From positions 1 to 18,399 of the forward strand of contig JAAZHB010000078.1 in the NCBI GenBank assembly GCA_012510935.1: a stretch of 18,399 nt of DNA, in the 5' to 3' direction. The notes below the pieces were generated by a model, which did no database searches, had not been told where the DNA came from, and saw only the letters and a program-made list of their open reading frames with translations. Origin of the DNA: Clostridiales bacterium (GTDB lineage: Bacteria > Bacillota_A > Clostridia > Peptostreptococcales > Anaerovoracaceae). This document shows, piece after piece, positions 8,461 to 15,097 of this stretch. The first letter of the stretch is position 1; each line of letters begins with the position of its first letter. Position numbers and translations under genes: made by a program.

Positions 8461-8467
8461 TCGTATT

Positions 8468-8496
8468 ATTTTAAATCTTTTCATCAGTCTATGCAA
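8468..8496 (-). promoter_or_regulatory. probable uppP promoter
   Basis: On the minus strand TTGCAT (8491-8496) is followed after 17 bases by TAAAAT (8468-8473), a five-of-six -10 match. The predicted start near 8461 gives a leader of about 65 bases that is almost entirely occupied by the two inverted repeats. The -35 matches at only three positions, so an activator or low basal activity is possible. Confidence 0.5.
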
Positions 8497-8547
8497 CTGA
8501 ACATATTGTGAAAATCGATGTGATATTCGATGCTAAAATTTGATGTT

Positions 8548-8578
8548 AAAAAAAAAGATGCAAGCACATGCTTGCATC
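8548..8578 (-). terminator. rpmF terminator
   Basis: The minus strand has a perfect ten-base stem, GATGCAAGCA/TGCTTGCATC (8557-8566 with 8569-8578), followed by nine T residues (8548-8556). It lies 14 bases after the rpmF stop and is a textbook intrinsic terminator separating rpmF from uppP. Confidence 0.93.
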
Positions 8579-8592
8579 GTCTTCCATCATTA

Positions 8593-8772
8593 CTATTCAG
8601 CGCTTACAACGTCTTTGCCGTCATAATAACCGCAAGTTGGACAAACTCTGTGTGGAAGCTTAGGCTCGTGGCACTGAGGGCAAGTTGAAAGTCCTGTAGC
8701 CACCTTTTTCATATTAGCAGCTTTTCTGCTACTTGTCTTAGCCTGTGAAGTTTTTCTCTTAGGTACTGCCAT
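8593..8772 (-). CDS. rpmF: 50S ribosomal protein bL32 (zinc-ribbon form)
   Basis: Reading the minus strand from 8772 gives a 59-residue protein beginning [18 protein letters not shown], the standard L32 start. The cysteine pairs CPQC (31-34) and CPTC (44-47) form the zinc ribbon of the C+ type, and the end has GYYDGKDVV. It is part of the large ribosomal subunit. AAGGAGGTG just upstream supports the ATG. It is monocistronic, with its own promoter and terminator. In many Bacillota a DUF177 gene precedes rpmF and plsX follows it; neither is here, since tmcAL lies upstream and uppP downstream. Confidence 0.97.
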   Translation of the reverse strand: MAVPKRKTSQAKTSSRKAANMKKVATGLSTCPQCHEPKLPHRVCPTCGYYDGKDVVSAE

Positions 8773-8836
8773 TCGTCGACACCTCCTTATATATTAAAGT
8801 CTCTTACTTGTTAACCATTTCGATTGGCACCAAAAC

Positions 8837-8865
8837 ATTATATGCAGAATATAGCATTTTGTCAA
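8837..8865 (-). promoter_or_regulatory. rpmF promoter
   Basis: On the minus strand a perfect TTGACA (8860-8865), a 17-base spacer and a perfect TATAAT (8837-8842) form a consensus sigma-A promoter in the gap between tmcAL and rpmF. The predicted leader is about 58 bases. High expression, as suits a ribosomal protein, is inferred. Confidence 0.92.
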
Positions 8866-8901
8866 CAAGAAAAAAATTTACGCAACAAATTTTAGTGAAA
8901 T

Positions 8902-10257
8902 TTAATGAATAAAACCTTCTCCGGTAACCGGTATAGTCATATAGTCTGAATTCTCTCTGATATTGACACCGCTAACTAGATTATATACATCCATAGCATG
9001 AATGTCCAAATTTAAAAACTGTTTTGATTCGTCGCTGACATCAACTATGTTCTTATTAATATTAGTAACAATAGGAATAGAATTCAAATCATTTCTCTTC
9101 ATGTTCTTAATTGCATCTCTTCCCTGGCTGCTAAGACCAAGAATCCTTGCATATGATGGAAGAATCTCTCCATCCTTATCAGTGATATAATCATATCTTC
9201 TAATATTAAGCAAGGTTTGCATTAGGAGCCTAGATATTCTTGTATAAGTATATCTTTTAGATTTGGTTAAAGAGATTAAGTCTTCAATATTATTTGACAC
9301 ACGGGCAGACTCAATCAGTTTATTGCTAATACCTTCACCAGCAGAAGGCGTGTCTTCCAGATTTGATTCCTTAGATGAGAGTAGAATCATTCTAAGCATA
9401 TCATGGATTTTATTATTTCTTTCTTCTATTATATTATCCAGTTTTAAAATATCCTCATATACATAGGAAGGAACAGCGTTTTTAATCTTCTGAAGCGCAT
9501 CATCTCTCGTTTTATAACCTTGAGCAGCTTTGTTGTTGGCACAGACACTTTTTAACGCAGAATCATTATTGGTTAATTCTTTAATTAATTCCCTAATTGC
9601 CGTAGCAGATTGAAATTCTGCATCCAAATCATACTCATTTAAATACCCAGCTCCCATTCTCTGTATTGCTATAGGCTTAATTCTGCAATTTCCCGCACTA
9701 TTATCATTCACTTCATTATCAGAATCATCATTTAATGCCGAGATATAAGATAGTCCTAGTATATCATTAGGGTTTGAAAGCACATTAAGTTCTTCCTGGC
9801 TCGCACTCTTAAATCGCTCCTTGTATGCCTCGAATCTCGCCTTTGGATAACTCATACCAGCAATGCTTTTTGTATTCAGCTCAGTTTGAAAACCAACATC
9901 CTTCAAATTCGCACTTACTTTCTGCAGAAGTTTTATATCACCGCACTCACTTCCAAAAGCAATATAATTACAAATTCCAATATTTTCAAGAATTTTAATG
10001 CCAGCTTTAGCAAATCGTCCTGCATCTGACAACGCGTAATAAGTGGGAAGTTCAAGGACAATATCAGCACCTGCCGCAATCGCATGGGATGCTCTTTGCC
10101 ACTTATTGAAAACTGCCGGTTCCCCTCTTTGAACAAAACATCCACTCATTACAACCACTACAACATCAGCGCCCGAAAGTTCACGCGCTTGTTTAATGTG
10201 ATATACATGTCCATTGTGCAGAGGGTTATATTCTGCAATAATTCCTACGCCTGTCAA
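8902..10257 (-). CDS. tmcAL: tRNA(Met) cytidine acetate ligase TmcAL
   Basis: This cytosolic enzyme uses acetate and ATP to form N4-acetylcytidine at the wobble position of elongator tRNA(Met). It belongs to the former YlbM/DUF795 nucleotidyltransferase family. The protein has the HIGH-like nucleotide-binding HNGH (14-17) within VGIIAEYNPLHNGH. Further on are VMSGCFVQRGEPAVFNKWQRA, VLELPTYYA and FGSECGD, all typical of the family, and it is full length at about 451 residues. No nearby ATG exists. Two in-frame TTG codons do, at 10263 and 10257; the second gives MTGVGIIAEYNP, matching the family start, and is better spaced from AAAGG. The gene follows a terminator, and I could not find a clear promoter, so its expression route is open. 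Confidence 0.93.
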   Translation of the reverse strand: MTGVGIIAEYNPLHNGHVYHIKQARELSGADVVVVVMSGCFVQRGEPAVFNKWQRASHAIAAGADIVLELPTYYALSDAGRFAKAGIKILENIGICNYIAFGSECGDIKLLQKVSANLKDVGFQTELNTKSIAGMSYPKARFEAYKERFKSASQEELNVLSNPNDILGLSYISALNDDSDNEVNDNSAGNCRIKPIAIQRMGAGYLNEYDLDAEFQSATAIRELIKELTNNDSALKSVCANNKAAQGYKTRDDALQKIKNAVPSYVYEDILKLDNIIEERNNKIHDMLRMILLSSKESNLEDTPSAGEGISNKLIESARVSNNIEDLISLTKSKRYTYTRISRLLMQTLLNIRRYDYITDKDGEILPSYARILGLSSQGRDAIKNMKRNDLNSIPIVTNINKNIVDVSDESKQFLNLDIHAMDVYNLVSGVNIRENSDYMTIPVTGEGFIH

Positions 10258-10305
10258 AATCAATCCGCCTTTACTAATCTAATTGTGACACTATCCCGCT
10301 GTTTT

Positions 10306-10337
10306 AAAAAAAATAAGAGGCAGCAAAAGCCACCTCT
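10306..10337 (-). terminator. terminator after the coiled-coil gene
   Basis: The minus strand has a nine-base stem, AGAGGTGGC with GCTGCCTCT (two G-T pairs), with loop TTTT. It is followed by TA and then eight T residues (10306-10313). It lies 13 bases after the stop of the gene at 10351 and ends the coaD transcript before tmcAL. Confidence 0.88.
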
Positions 10338-10350
10338 AGAAAGTCATTTA

Positions 10351-10932
10351 CTACTCATTCACGCTGTCAGTTTCCGCACCCTGTAGCTTCATCTGTTCAG
10401 CAAGAGTTCTCATCTGACTACGATCTTCACTTAGCTGTGTTTGCATATTTCTATAAGAAGATACTAGTTGGTCTCTCATTGGCTCAACATAAGTAGCTTC
10501 TGTAACATTTATATTGTTCTGCAAATCATAAAGGATCTTATCAATATGTTCATAGCACTTTAGCTTCATATACTTGCTATGCTTTTCTGCCTCTGTAATT
10601 AGGGCATTTGCTCTCTTCTGAGCATCTTTGGTAATTGCGCTATTCTCAACAAGGTATTCTGCCTGTTCTTTAGCTGAGCTTAATACCTTATTATATTGCT
10701 CTCTTGATTCATTGATAATTCTATCCTTCTCGCCAATAAGCCACGCAGCCTCGTGCAAATCTCTTGGGATAGCAACTCTAATGTCTTCAATTAGTTCTCT
10801 TGTAAGCTCTGCATCAATAACACTCTTATCCGAAAGTGGTAGCTTGGACGATGTATTAACAACATCCTCAAGTTCATCAAGCAGTTCAAAAACCTTCTTA
10901 GTCTTTGCTGAATTATTCATTTCATCACTCAT
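10351..10932 (-). CDS. coiled-coil protein of the coaD neighbourhood, function unknown
   Basis: This is a 193-residue soluble protein with no signal peptide or membrane segment. It is rich in Glu, Lys, Gln and Ala with long predicted helices. A conserved-looking N-terminal block (about 12-75) contains VFELLDELEDVV, LPLSDKSVID and ELIEDIRVAIP. It is followed by a helical region with INESREQYNKVLSSAKEQAE, reminiscent of the b subunit of ATP synthase and of DivIVA-like proteins. Similar short proteins sit beside coaD in many Clostridia and are often labelled ATPase or ATP synthase subunit-like. That label rests on coiled-coil similarity, since there is no Walker motif. Its AGGAGG ribosome binding site lies eight bases before the ATG and 20 bases after coaD, so it is co-transcribed with coaD. 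A cytoskeletal or scaffold role is only a guess. Confidence 0.85.
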   Translation of the reverse strand: MSDEMNNSAKTKKVFELLDELEDVVNTSSKLPLSDKSVIDAELTRELIEDIRVAIPRDLHEAAWLIGEKDRIINESREQYNKVLSSAKEQAEYLVENSAITKDAQKRANALITEAEKHSKYMKLKCYEHIDKILYDLQNNINVTEATYVEPMRDQLVSSYRNMQTQLSEDRSQMRTLAEQMKLQGAETDSVNE

Positions 10933-10952
10933 AATATCATCCTCCTATTGTA

Positions 10953-11438
10953 CTATTGTCCAAGTTTTTCTTTTATCATATTTGCAGTATATTCTGGAAT
11001 AAGTCCCTCGACATCTCCGCCCAAAGAGACCACTTCCTTAATAAGCGACGAGCTGATGAAAGAATATCTTGGATCAGTCATAAGAAAAACTGTCTCAATT
11101 CCTTCATTTAAAAGTCTTGCATTCATCTGCGCCATAGATATCTCATACTCGAAATCGGTTGTAGCACGCAAGCCCCTTATTATCGCTTGGAAATTATTGT
11201 TATTTACATAGTCCGCAAGCAAGCCACTAAAGGATTCAACCTTTACATTTGGAATATCTGCTGTGACCTCTTTTACAATATGCTCTCTATCCTCGAGCGA
11301 AAAAAGAGGCTCTTTGCTGACATTCTCAATTACGCCTATTATTAATTCATCGTACATACTTGCAGCTCTTTGAATAATATTCAGATGTCCATTCGTTATC
11401 GGATCAAATGACCCCGCATAAAGAGCTTTTCTTTTCAT
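10953..11438 (-). CDS. coaD: phosphopantetheine adenylyltransferase
   Basis: This cytosolic enzyme transfers AMP from ATP to 4'-phosphopantetheine, the penultimate step of coenzyme A synthesis. The 161-residue protein is full length. It has GSFDPITNGHL with the TNGH nucleotide-binding motif at 15-18, IIRGLRATTDFEYE in the middle, and the ISSSLIKE motif near the C-terminus, all diagnostic of CoaD. GAAGGAT precedes the ATG. The gene follows rsmD, a classic pairing, but a 157-base gap with a candidate promoter and a dyad separates them. It may therefore have its own control as well as read-through. Confidence 0.98.
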   Translation of the reverse strand: MKRKALYAGSFDPITNGHLNIIQRAASMYDELIIGVIENVSKEPLFSLEDREHIVKEVTADIPNVKVESFSGLLADYVNNNNFQAIIRGLRATTDFEYEISMAQMNARLLNEGIETVFLMTDPRYSFISSSLIKEVVSLGGDVEGLIPEYTANMIKEKLGQ

Positions 11439-11459
11439 TTAACAATCCTTCTTTACTAC

Positions 11460-11505
11460 TGCAATTTCTATAGCCAGAGTCTAAACTTAGTCTATGGCAA
11501 TTGCA
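11460..11505. repeat. imperfect dyad upstream of coaD
   Basis: The outer arms TGCAATT (11460-11466) and AATTGCA (11499-11505) are perfect complements. Inside them GCCAGAGTCTA and TAGTCTATGGC pair at nine of eleven positions. The element lies between the candidate coaD promoter and the start codon, in the 5' leader. No T run follows on either strand, so it is not a terminator. It may be a leader structure or an operator. Confidence 0.4.
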
Positions 11506-11523
11506 ACTTACCTATACCCTCTC

Positions 11524-11552
11524 ATTTTAGAATGAAAGCTAGATGTATGCAA
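11524..11552 (-). promoter_or_regulatory. candidate coaD promoter
   Basis: On the minus strand TTGCAT (11547-11552), a 17-base spacer and TAAAAT (11524-11529) have the same hexamers and spacing as the probable uppP promoter. The leader to coaD would be about 78 bases. The -35 is weak, so confidence is moderate. Confidence 0.4.
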
Positions 11553-11595
11553 GTAATAATTGATAATTACGCCTCAAATCGCACTAATTCTTCAA

Positions 11596-12132
11596 TTACT
11601 CCACAATATACACATCTACTGCAATCGTTCCATATTTCTTCGCCTTAAACCTAACCAGTCTTCCATACGATTCCTGAAGAGGCTTTTCGTTAAGATGCTC
11701 TGCTACAACAATACTTCCTTCATCAAGAAGTTCGTACTTATTGATTAGATCGAACATCTCCTCATAGTAGCCATCATTGTATGGAGGGTCTGCTAGAATA
11801 ACATCCACCTTCTCAGAAATATTTGCCAAAGCAGTTCTGAAATCATTGTTTGATACAACTGCTTTATCTTCTGCTTTGCAATTTGAAACATTTGCATTAA
11901 GAACTTTATAGTTCTTTCTGTTGCCTTCATTAAAATAGCATCTCGCGGCACCTCTAGATAATGCTTCAAGCCCAAGAGCTCCAGAACCTGCAAATAGATC
12001 GACACAAATTCCGTTTGGAATCCATTCTCTTATCATGCTGAAAATTGCTTCTCTAACTTTCTCCGTTGTTGGTCGAATTCCCTCTGGAATCTCCAACTTT
12101 CTATACTTATATTCTCCTGATGTTATCTTCAT
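11596..12132 (-). CDS. rsmD: 16S rRNA (guanine(966)-N(2))-methyltransferase RsmD
   Basis: This SAM-dependent enzyme methylates G966 of 16S rRNA in the small ribosomal subunit. The 178-residue protein is of normal length. It has the family start MKITSGEYKYRKL, then RPTTEKVREAIFSMI, the SAM-binding loop VDLFAGSGALGLEALSRGA (about 43-61) and the catalytic DPPY (about 115-118). GAGGAG lies eight bases before the ATG. It follows recG by 18 bases and belongs to that operon, with coaD next downstream. Confidence 0.97.
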   Translation of the reverse strand: MKITSGEYKYRKLEIPEGIRPTTEKVREAIFSMIREWIPNGICVDLFAGSGALGLEALSRGAARCYFNEGNRKNYKVLNANVSNCKAEDKAVVSNNDFRTALANISEKVDVILADPPYNDGYYEEMFDLINKYELLDEGSIVVAEHLNEKPLQESYGRLVRFKAKKYGTIAVDVYIVE

Positions 12133-12150
12133 TAAATAAACTCCTCATAT

Positions 12151-14190
12151 TTAAATTACTTCTGTATTATCAATTTTGTCATAGGCAAGAACTCTATAAT
12201 TGATTTCAGTCATATCGTTTTCTTGCGCATCGGCCAAAATCATATCCGCACTCCTCGTTGCCCTTTCGAGAATCTCTTCATATTTACACAATGATAGTAT
12301 ATGACTCTGATAAGCTCCATGCTGCATGGTTCCGGCAAGATCTCCCGGTCCTCTCAGCCTAAAGTCTTCTTCACTTATCTCAAAGCCGTCGCTCATCGTC
12401 ATCATTGCTTTCGCCCTAGCAACAGCAGTCTCACTCCTGCTGTAATTGATTAAATAACAATATGATGTTCTGTCAGAACGCCCGACCCTTCCTCTAAGCT
12501 GATGTAGCTGCGCAAGTCCAAATCTCTCGCTATTCTCAATTATAATTATTGTCGCTTCAGGCACATCAATGCCGACTTCAATTACAACAGTGGATACTAG
12601 AATATCAATTTTCCCATCTGAAAAATCTTGCATAATGGACTCTTTCTCTTTAGAGAGAAGTTTGCCATGAACCAGCCCTATATTGTATTCTGTGAATTTT
12701 GACCTAATTTCTTCATATAACGCATTTACCGATGATATATCCTCATCTTCGCTATCAATGCTTGGTGCAAGTACATACCCTCTATTCTTATGTTTAACCT
12801 CTTCTGCTAGTGCCACATAAGCCCTCTCCCTAGAGGACGGACTAAGAACTCGAGTAACAACAGGCTTACGATTCTTTGGGAGTGTTCTAATAATGGAATA
12901 ATCCATATCTCCATACACCGTTGCCGCAAGTGTTCTTGGGATAGGAGTAGCCGTCATAACCATAACATTTACCGCTCTTCCCTTGTCTGAAAGACTACGT
13001 CTTTGATTAACACCGAATCTATGTTGTTCATCAGTAATAACAAGCGCCAAATTCTTGAATTCAACATCCTTTTGAATAATGGCATGTGTTCCAATGACAA
13101 CATCCACGCTTCCATCGCAAAGGCCTTGCAAAGAATCTCTTTTGTCGCTAGTCTTCATTCCACTAGTAAGAAGCTTTACGCAAATTCCATATTTCGCGAA
13201 ATCTTCCGAAATCCTTTTAAAATGCTGGTTAGCCAGTATCTCCGTTGGGGCCATATATGCGCATTGACATCCTGCCTTAACAGCCTTATAGATTGCCGCT
13301 TCAGCAACAACAGTCTTACCGCATCCAACATCTCCTTGAACCAATCTATTCATTGGATTATGCGATATTAAATCTGCTTCAATTTCTTCTATGCAAGTTT
13401 TTTGACCGCTTGTCAATTCAAACGGCAAGCCACCAACGAAGTCATCTATAGATAAGTCATCGATAGACGCATCCTCTGTACTTCCTTTGACCCTCAATCT
13501 GTTTTTTCTAATAGCAATCTGGTAGATTAACAGTTCATCATAAATCAATCTATATCTAGCAACCTTGTACTCATTTGTCCCAGCAGGAAAATGAATATTC
13601 TTGTAAGCATATAGTTCATTGCAAAGCTTGTTATCTTTAGCAATAGAATCGCTGAGCCAGTCATCTTCCAAGTTCAAATTATCAAGGACAAATCTCAGCC
13701 ATTTGATAAAATCTTTATTGCTTATGCCTTGAGTGCACCTATAAACAGGAATAATTCCTCTAATGTCATTCTCGGAGTTTGTCTTTATAATCTCCGGATT
13801 GTTGAAAACCTTAAGCCCGTTCCTCTGATGCATTCTGCCAAAAACACTATATTGGCACCCAATATCCAGTTGCTTTGCGATATAAGGCATATTAAAGAAA
13901 ACTACTGCAAAGGTTCCAGCTTCATCTCTCATAGTTAGCTCTACGAGGCTCTTTCTTCCACCGAAAGGCCTCATGCTTTTCTTTATTAGGACAGCAGTTA
14001 CCAGAAATTCTTTATCTTCATTTAATTGCGACGATAAGACAGGCTTTCTTCTATCCTTGTATCTATATGGATAATGCATTAAAAGATCTCTCACCGTTCT
14101 AATGCCAAGAACCGAGAGCCTCTCACATTTCTTCTTTCCAACGCCCTTTATACAAGAGATATTATCTTGTAGTGTCAGTCTCGCTGTCAT
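12151..14190 (-). CDS. recG: ATP-dependent DNA helicase RecG
   Basis: This branched-DNA helicase rescues stalled replication forks and processes recombination junctions. The 679-residue protein is full length. The N-terminal wedge/OB domain begins DNISCIKGVGKKKCERLSVL with the YPYRYKDRR motif near 40-48. Walker A is GDVGCGKT (286-293; Cys replaces the more common Ser). The DEQHRFGVNQR box, MTATPIPRTLA, the helicase C domain and QLRGRVGRSDR are all present. Its ATG lies within the last 29 bases of the Asp23-family gene, and no other plausible start exists, so translation is probably coupled to that gene. The ribosome binding site (GAGAAG, close to the ATG) is weak, which agrees with coupling. 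Confidence 0.98.
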   Translation of the reverse strand: MTARLTLQDNISCIKGVGKKKCERLSVLGIRTVRDLLMHYPYRYKDRRKPVLSSQLNEDKEFLVTAVLIKKSMRPFGGRKSLVELTMRDEAGTFAVVFFNMPYIAKQLDIGCQYSVFGRMHQRNGLKVFNNPEIIKTNSENDIRGIIPVYRCTQGISNKDFIKWLRFVLDNLNLEDDWLSDSIAKDNKLCNELYAYKNIHFPAGTNEYKVARYRLIYDELLIYQIAIRKNRLRVKGSTEDASIDDLSIDDFVGGLPFELTSGQKTCIEEIEADLISHNPMNRLVQGDVGCGKTVVAEAAIYKAVKAGCQCAYMAPTEILANQHFKRISEDFAKYGICVKLLTSGMKTSDKRDSLQGLCDGSVDVVIGTHAIIQKDVEFKNLALVITDEQHRFGVNQRRSLSDKGRAVNVMVMTATPIPRTLAATVYGDMDYSIIRTLPKNRKPVVTRVLSPSSRERAYVALAEEVKHKNRGYVLAPSIDSEDEDISSVNALYEEIRSKFTEYNIGLVHGKLLSKEKESIMQDFSDGKIDILVSTVVIEVGIDVPEATIIIIENSERFGLAQLHQLRGRVGRSDRTSYCYLINYSRSETAVARAKAMMTMSDGFEISEEDFRLRGPGDLAGTMQHGAYQSHILSLCKYEEILERATRSADMILADAQENDMTEINYRVLAYDKIDNTEVI

Positions 14191-14581
14191 ATCTTCTCAC
14201 AATTTCAGAATTTCTAGGTGATATCTGTTTAGAATAAATTCCCTTAACATGCATTGTAATCATAGTGGGTTTATCAAGTGAAAACATATCAAAAATTTCC
14301 TCAATTCTATCAAAAATGATATTGCTCAAAGATTTAATGCTCTCTCCAAATTTTACGATTACATAGAATTTTATTGAAACCCCTTCACTTCGCCTATCTA
14401 TCTCAACTGGATGAATAAACTTCTCGGATGCAAGTTTATATACTCCAACGATAGATTTGCCTTGCTTCGTGCACACAAACATATAAGGAGACATCTTCTG
14501 AATCTCCTCGTAGATTAGATTAGACAACACATTGTCCTCTACAGATATTGTTCCATAATCATTTTCATTTATCTTAATCAT
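14162..14581 (-). CDS. Asp23/Gls24 family envelope-stress-type protein
   Basis: This is a 139-residue soluble protein of the Asp23/Gls24 (DUF322, YloU-like) family. The match rests on the N-terminal YGTISVEDNVLSNLI, the central EGVSIKFYVIVKFGESIKSL and the end MITMHVKGI, which align well with YloU-type sequences. Members are linked to envelope homeostasis, but the biochemical role is unknown. Position between rpmB and recG is the usual Bacillota site. The DAK-domain gene (yloV/fakA) that normally follows is missing here, and recG begins inside this gene. There is no ribosome binding site. A TGATATAAT extended -10 lies just six bases before the ATG, so the mRNA may be leaderless. Confidence 0.88.
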   Translation of the reverse strand: MIKINENDYGTISVEDNVLSNLIYEEIQKMSPYMFVCTKQGKSIVGVYKLASEKFIHPVEIDRRSEGVSIKFYVIVKFGESIKSLSNIIFDRIEEIFDMFSLDKPTMITMHVKGIYSKQISPRNSEIVRRYDSETDTTR

Positions 14582-14587
14582 ATTGGT

Positions 14588-14596
14588 ATTATATCA
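14588..14596 (-). promoter_or_regulatory. extended -10 promoter of the Asp23-recG-rsmD operon
   Basis: On the minus strand TGATATAAT has a perfect TATAAT (14588-14593) with the TG of an extended -10. The normal start distance of about seven bases puts the first mRNA base on the A of the Asp23-family ATG. No good -35 is seen; the hexamer at 17 bases (TTTTAT) is part of the T run of the rpmB terminator. Confidence 0.65.
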
Positions 14597-14612
14597 TAAT
14601 AAATAGGCAAAT

Positions 14613-14646
14613 AAAAAAGGAGCTATGCTCAAATGAGCATTGCTCC
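14613..14646 (-). terminator. rpmB terminator
   Basis: The minus strand has a twelve-base stem, GGAGCAATGCTC with GAGCATAGCTCC (one internal A-A mismatch), with loop ATTT. It is followed by six T residues (14613-14618), 21 bases after the rpmB stop. Its T run overlaps the promoter zone of the next operon. Confidence 0.92.
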
Positions 14647-14667
14647 TATACCAAGCCTGTATATAAA

Positions 14668-14859
14668 CTAAACGGCACGGTTTACCTTGCCTGATCTCAG
14701 GCAGCTAGTGCATACTGAAGCCTTTCTAACGCTGCCGTTCTCCTCAACTCTTACTGTCTGAATATTAGGATTCCACTTTCTTCTTGAGTGTCTGTTTGAG
14801 TGAGAAACTGCATTACCTGAAGTCTGAATCTTGCCACATACTTCACATTTCTTAGACAT
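14668..14859 (-). CDS. rpmB: 50S ribosomal protein bL28 (zinc-binding form)
   Basis: This 63-residue protein of the large ribosomal subunit has the L28 signature SHSNRHSRRKWNPNIQ. The cysteine pairs C5/C8 and C50/C53 mark the zinc-binding C+ paralogue type. AAGGAGGTG upstream supports the ATG. It is transcribed alone between its own promoter and terminator, divergently from the plus-strand genes. Together with L32, both zinc-type L28 and L32 are present here; whether zinc-free copies exist elsewhere cannot be judged. Confidence 0.98.
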   Translation of the reverse strand: MSKKCEVCGKIQTSGNAVSHSNRHSRRKWNPNIQTVRVEENGSVRKASVCTSCLRSGKVNRAV

Positions 14860-14917
14860 TTACCGCACCTCCTTACTTAATTTCTTAAATATACGCCTCT
14901 TCAAAAGGCGCTCATTT

Positions 14918-14946
14918 ATATTAACAAAACATATCCTACTTTGCAA
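14918..14946 (-). promoter_or_regulatory. rpmB promoter
   Basis: On the minus strand TTGCAA (14941-14946), a 17-base spacer and TAATAT (14918-14923) give a start near 14911. The leader of about 50 bases would begin with a small hairpin (CGCCT/AGGCG arms at 14894-14898 and 14906-14910), which could protect the 5' end of the mRNA. Confidence 0.65.
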
Positions 14947-14962
14947 GCCTTTTCAGGAAAAC

Positions 14963-14989
14963 TTTGGAAAAAATTCTATTTTTTCCAAA
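14963..14989. repeat. perfect 11-base dyad in the divergent intergenic region
   Basis: TTTGGAAAAAA (14963-14973) and its exact complement TTTTTTCCAAA (14979-14989) flank a five-base centre. It lies 16 bases beyond the rpmB -35 and about 40 bases before the plus-strand -35, so it could serve either gene as an operator. As RNA it has no role in rpmB, since it is upstream of that start. On the plus strand the T run lies inside the arm rather than after the stem, so it is not a good terminator. Confidence 0.6.
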
Positions 14990-15026
14990 ATGCAGTAAAT
15001 TTTTTCACTCTAACTACAACTTCAAT

Positions 15027-15058
15027 CTCTTTAATATAAGAGTTTTATATAGTATAAT
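15027..15058 (+). promoter_or_regulatory. probable promoter of the plus-strand unit
   Basis: A perfect TATAAT (15053-15058) is preceded at 17 bases by TTTAAT (15030-15035), a weak -35. A small dyad CTCTT/AAGAG (15027-15031 and 15038-15042) overlaps the -35 and could be an operator. The leader to the ATG at 15098 would be about 33 bases. Confidence 0.55.
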
Positions 15059-15097
15059 AAAGAATTATAAACTGATTAAACGAGAGAGTGTGTAAAG

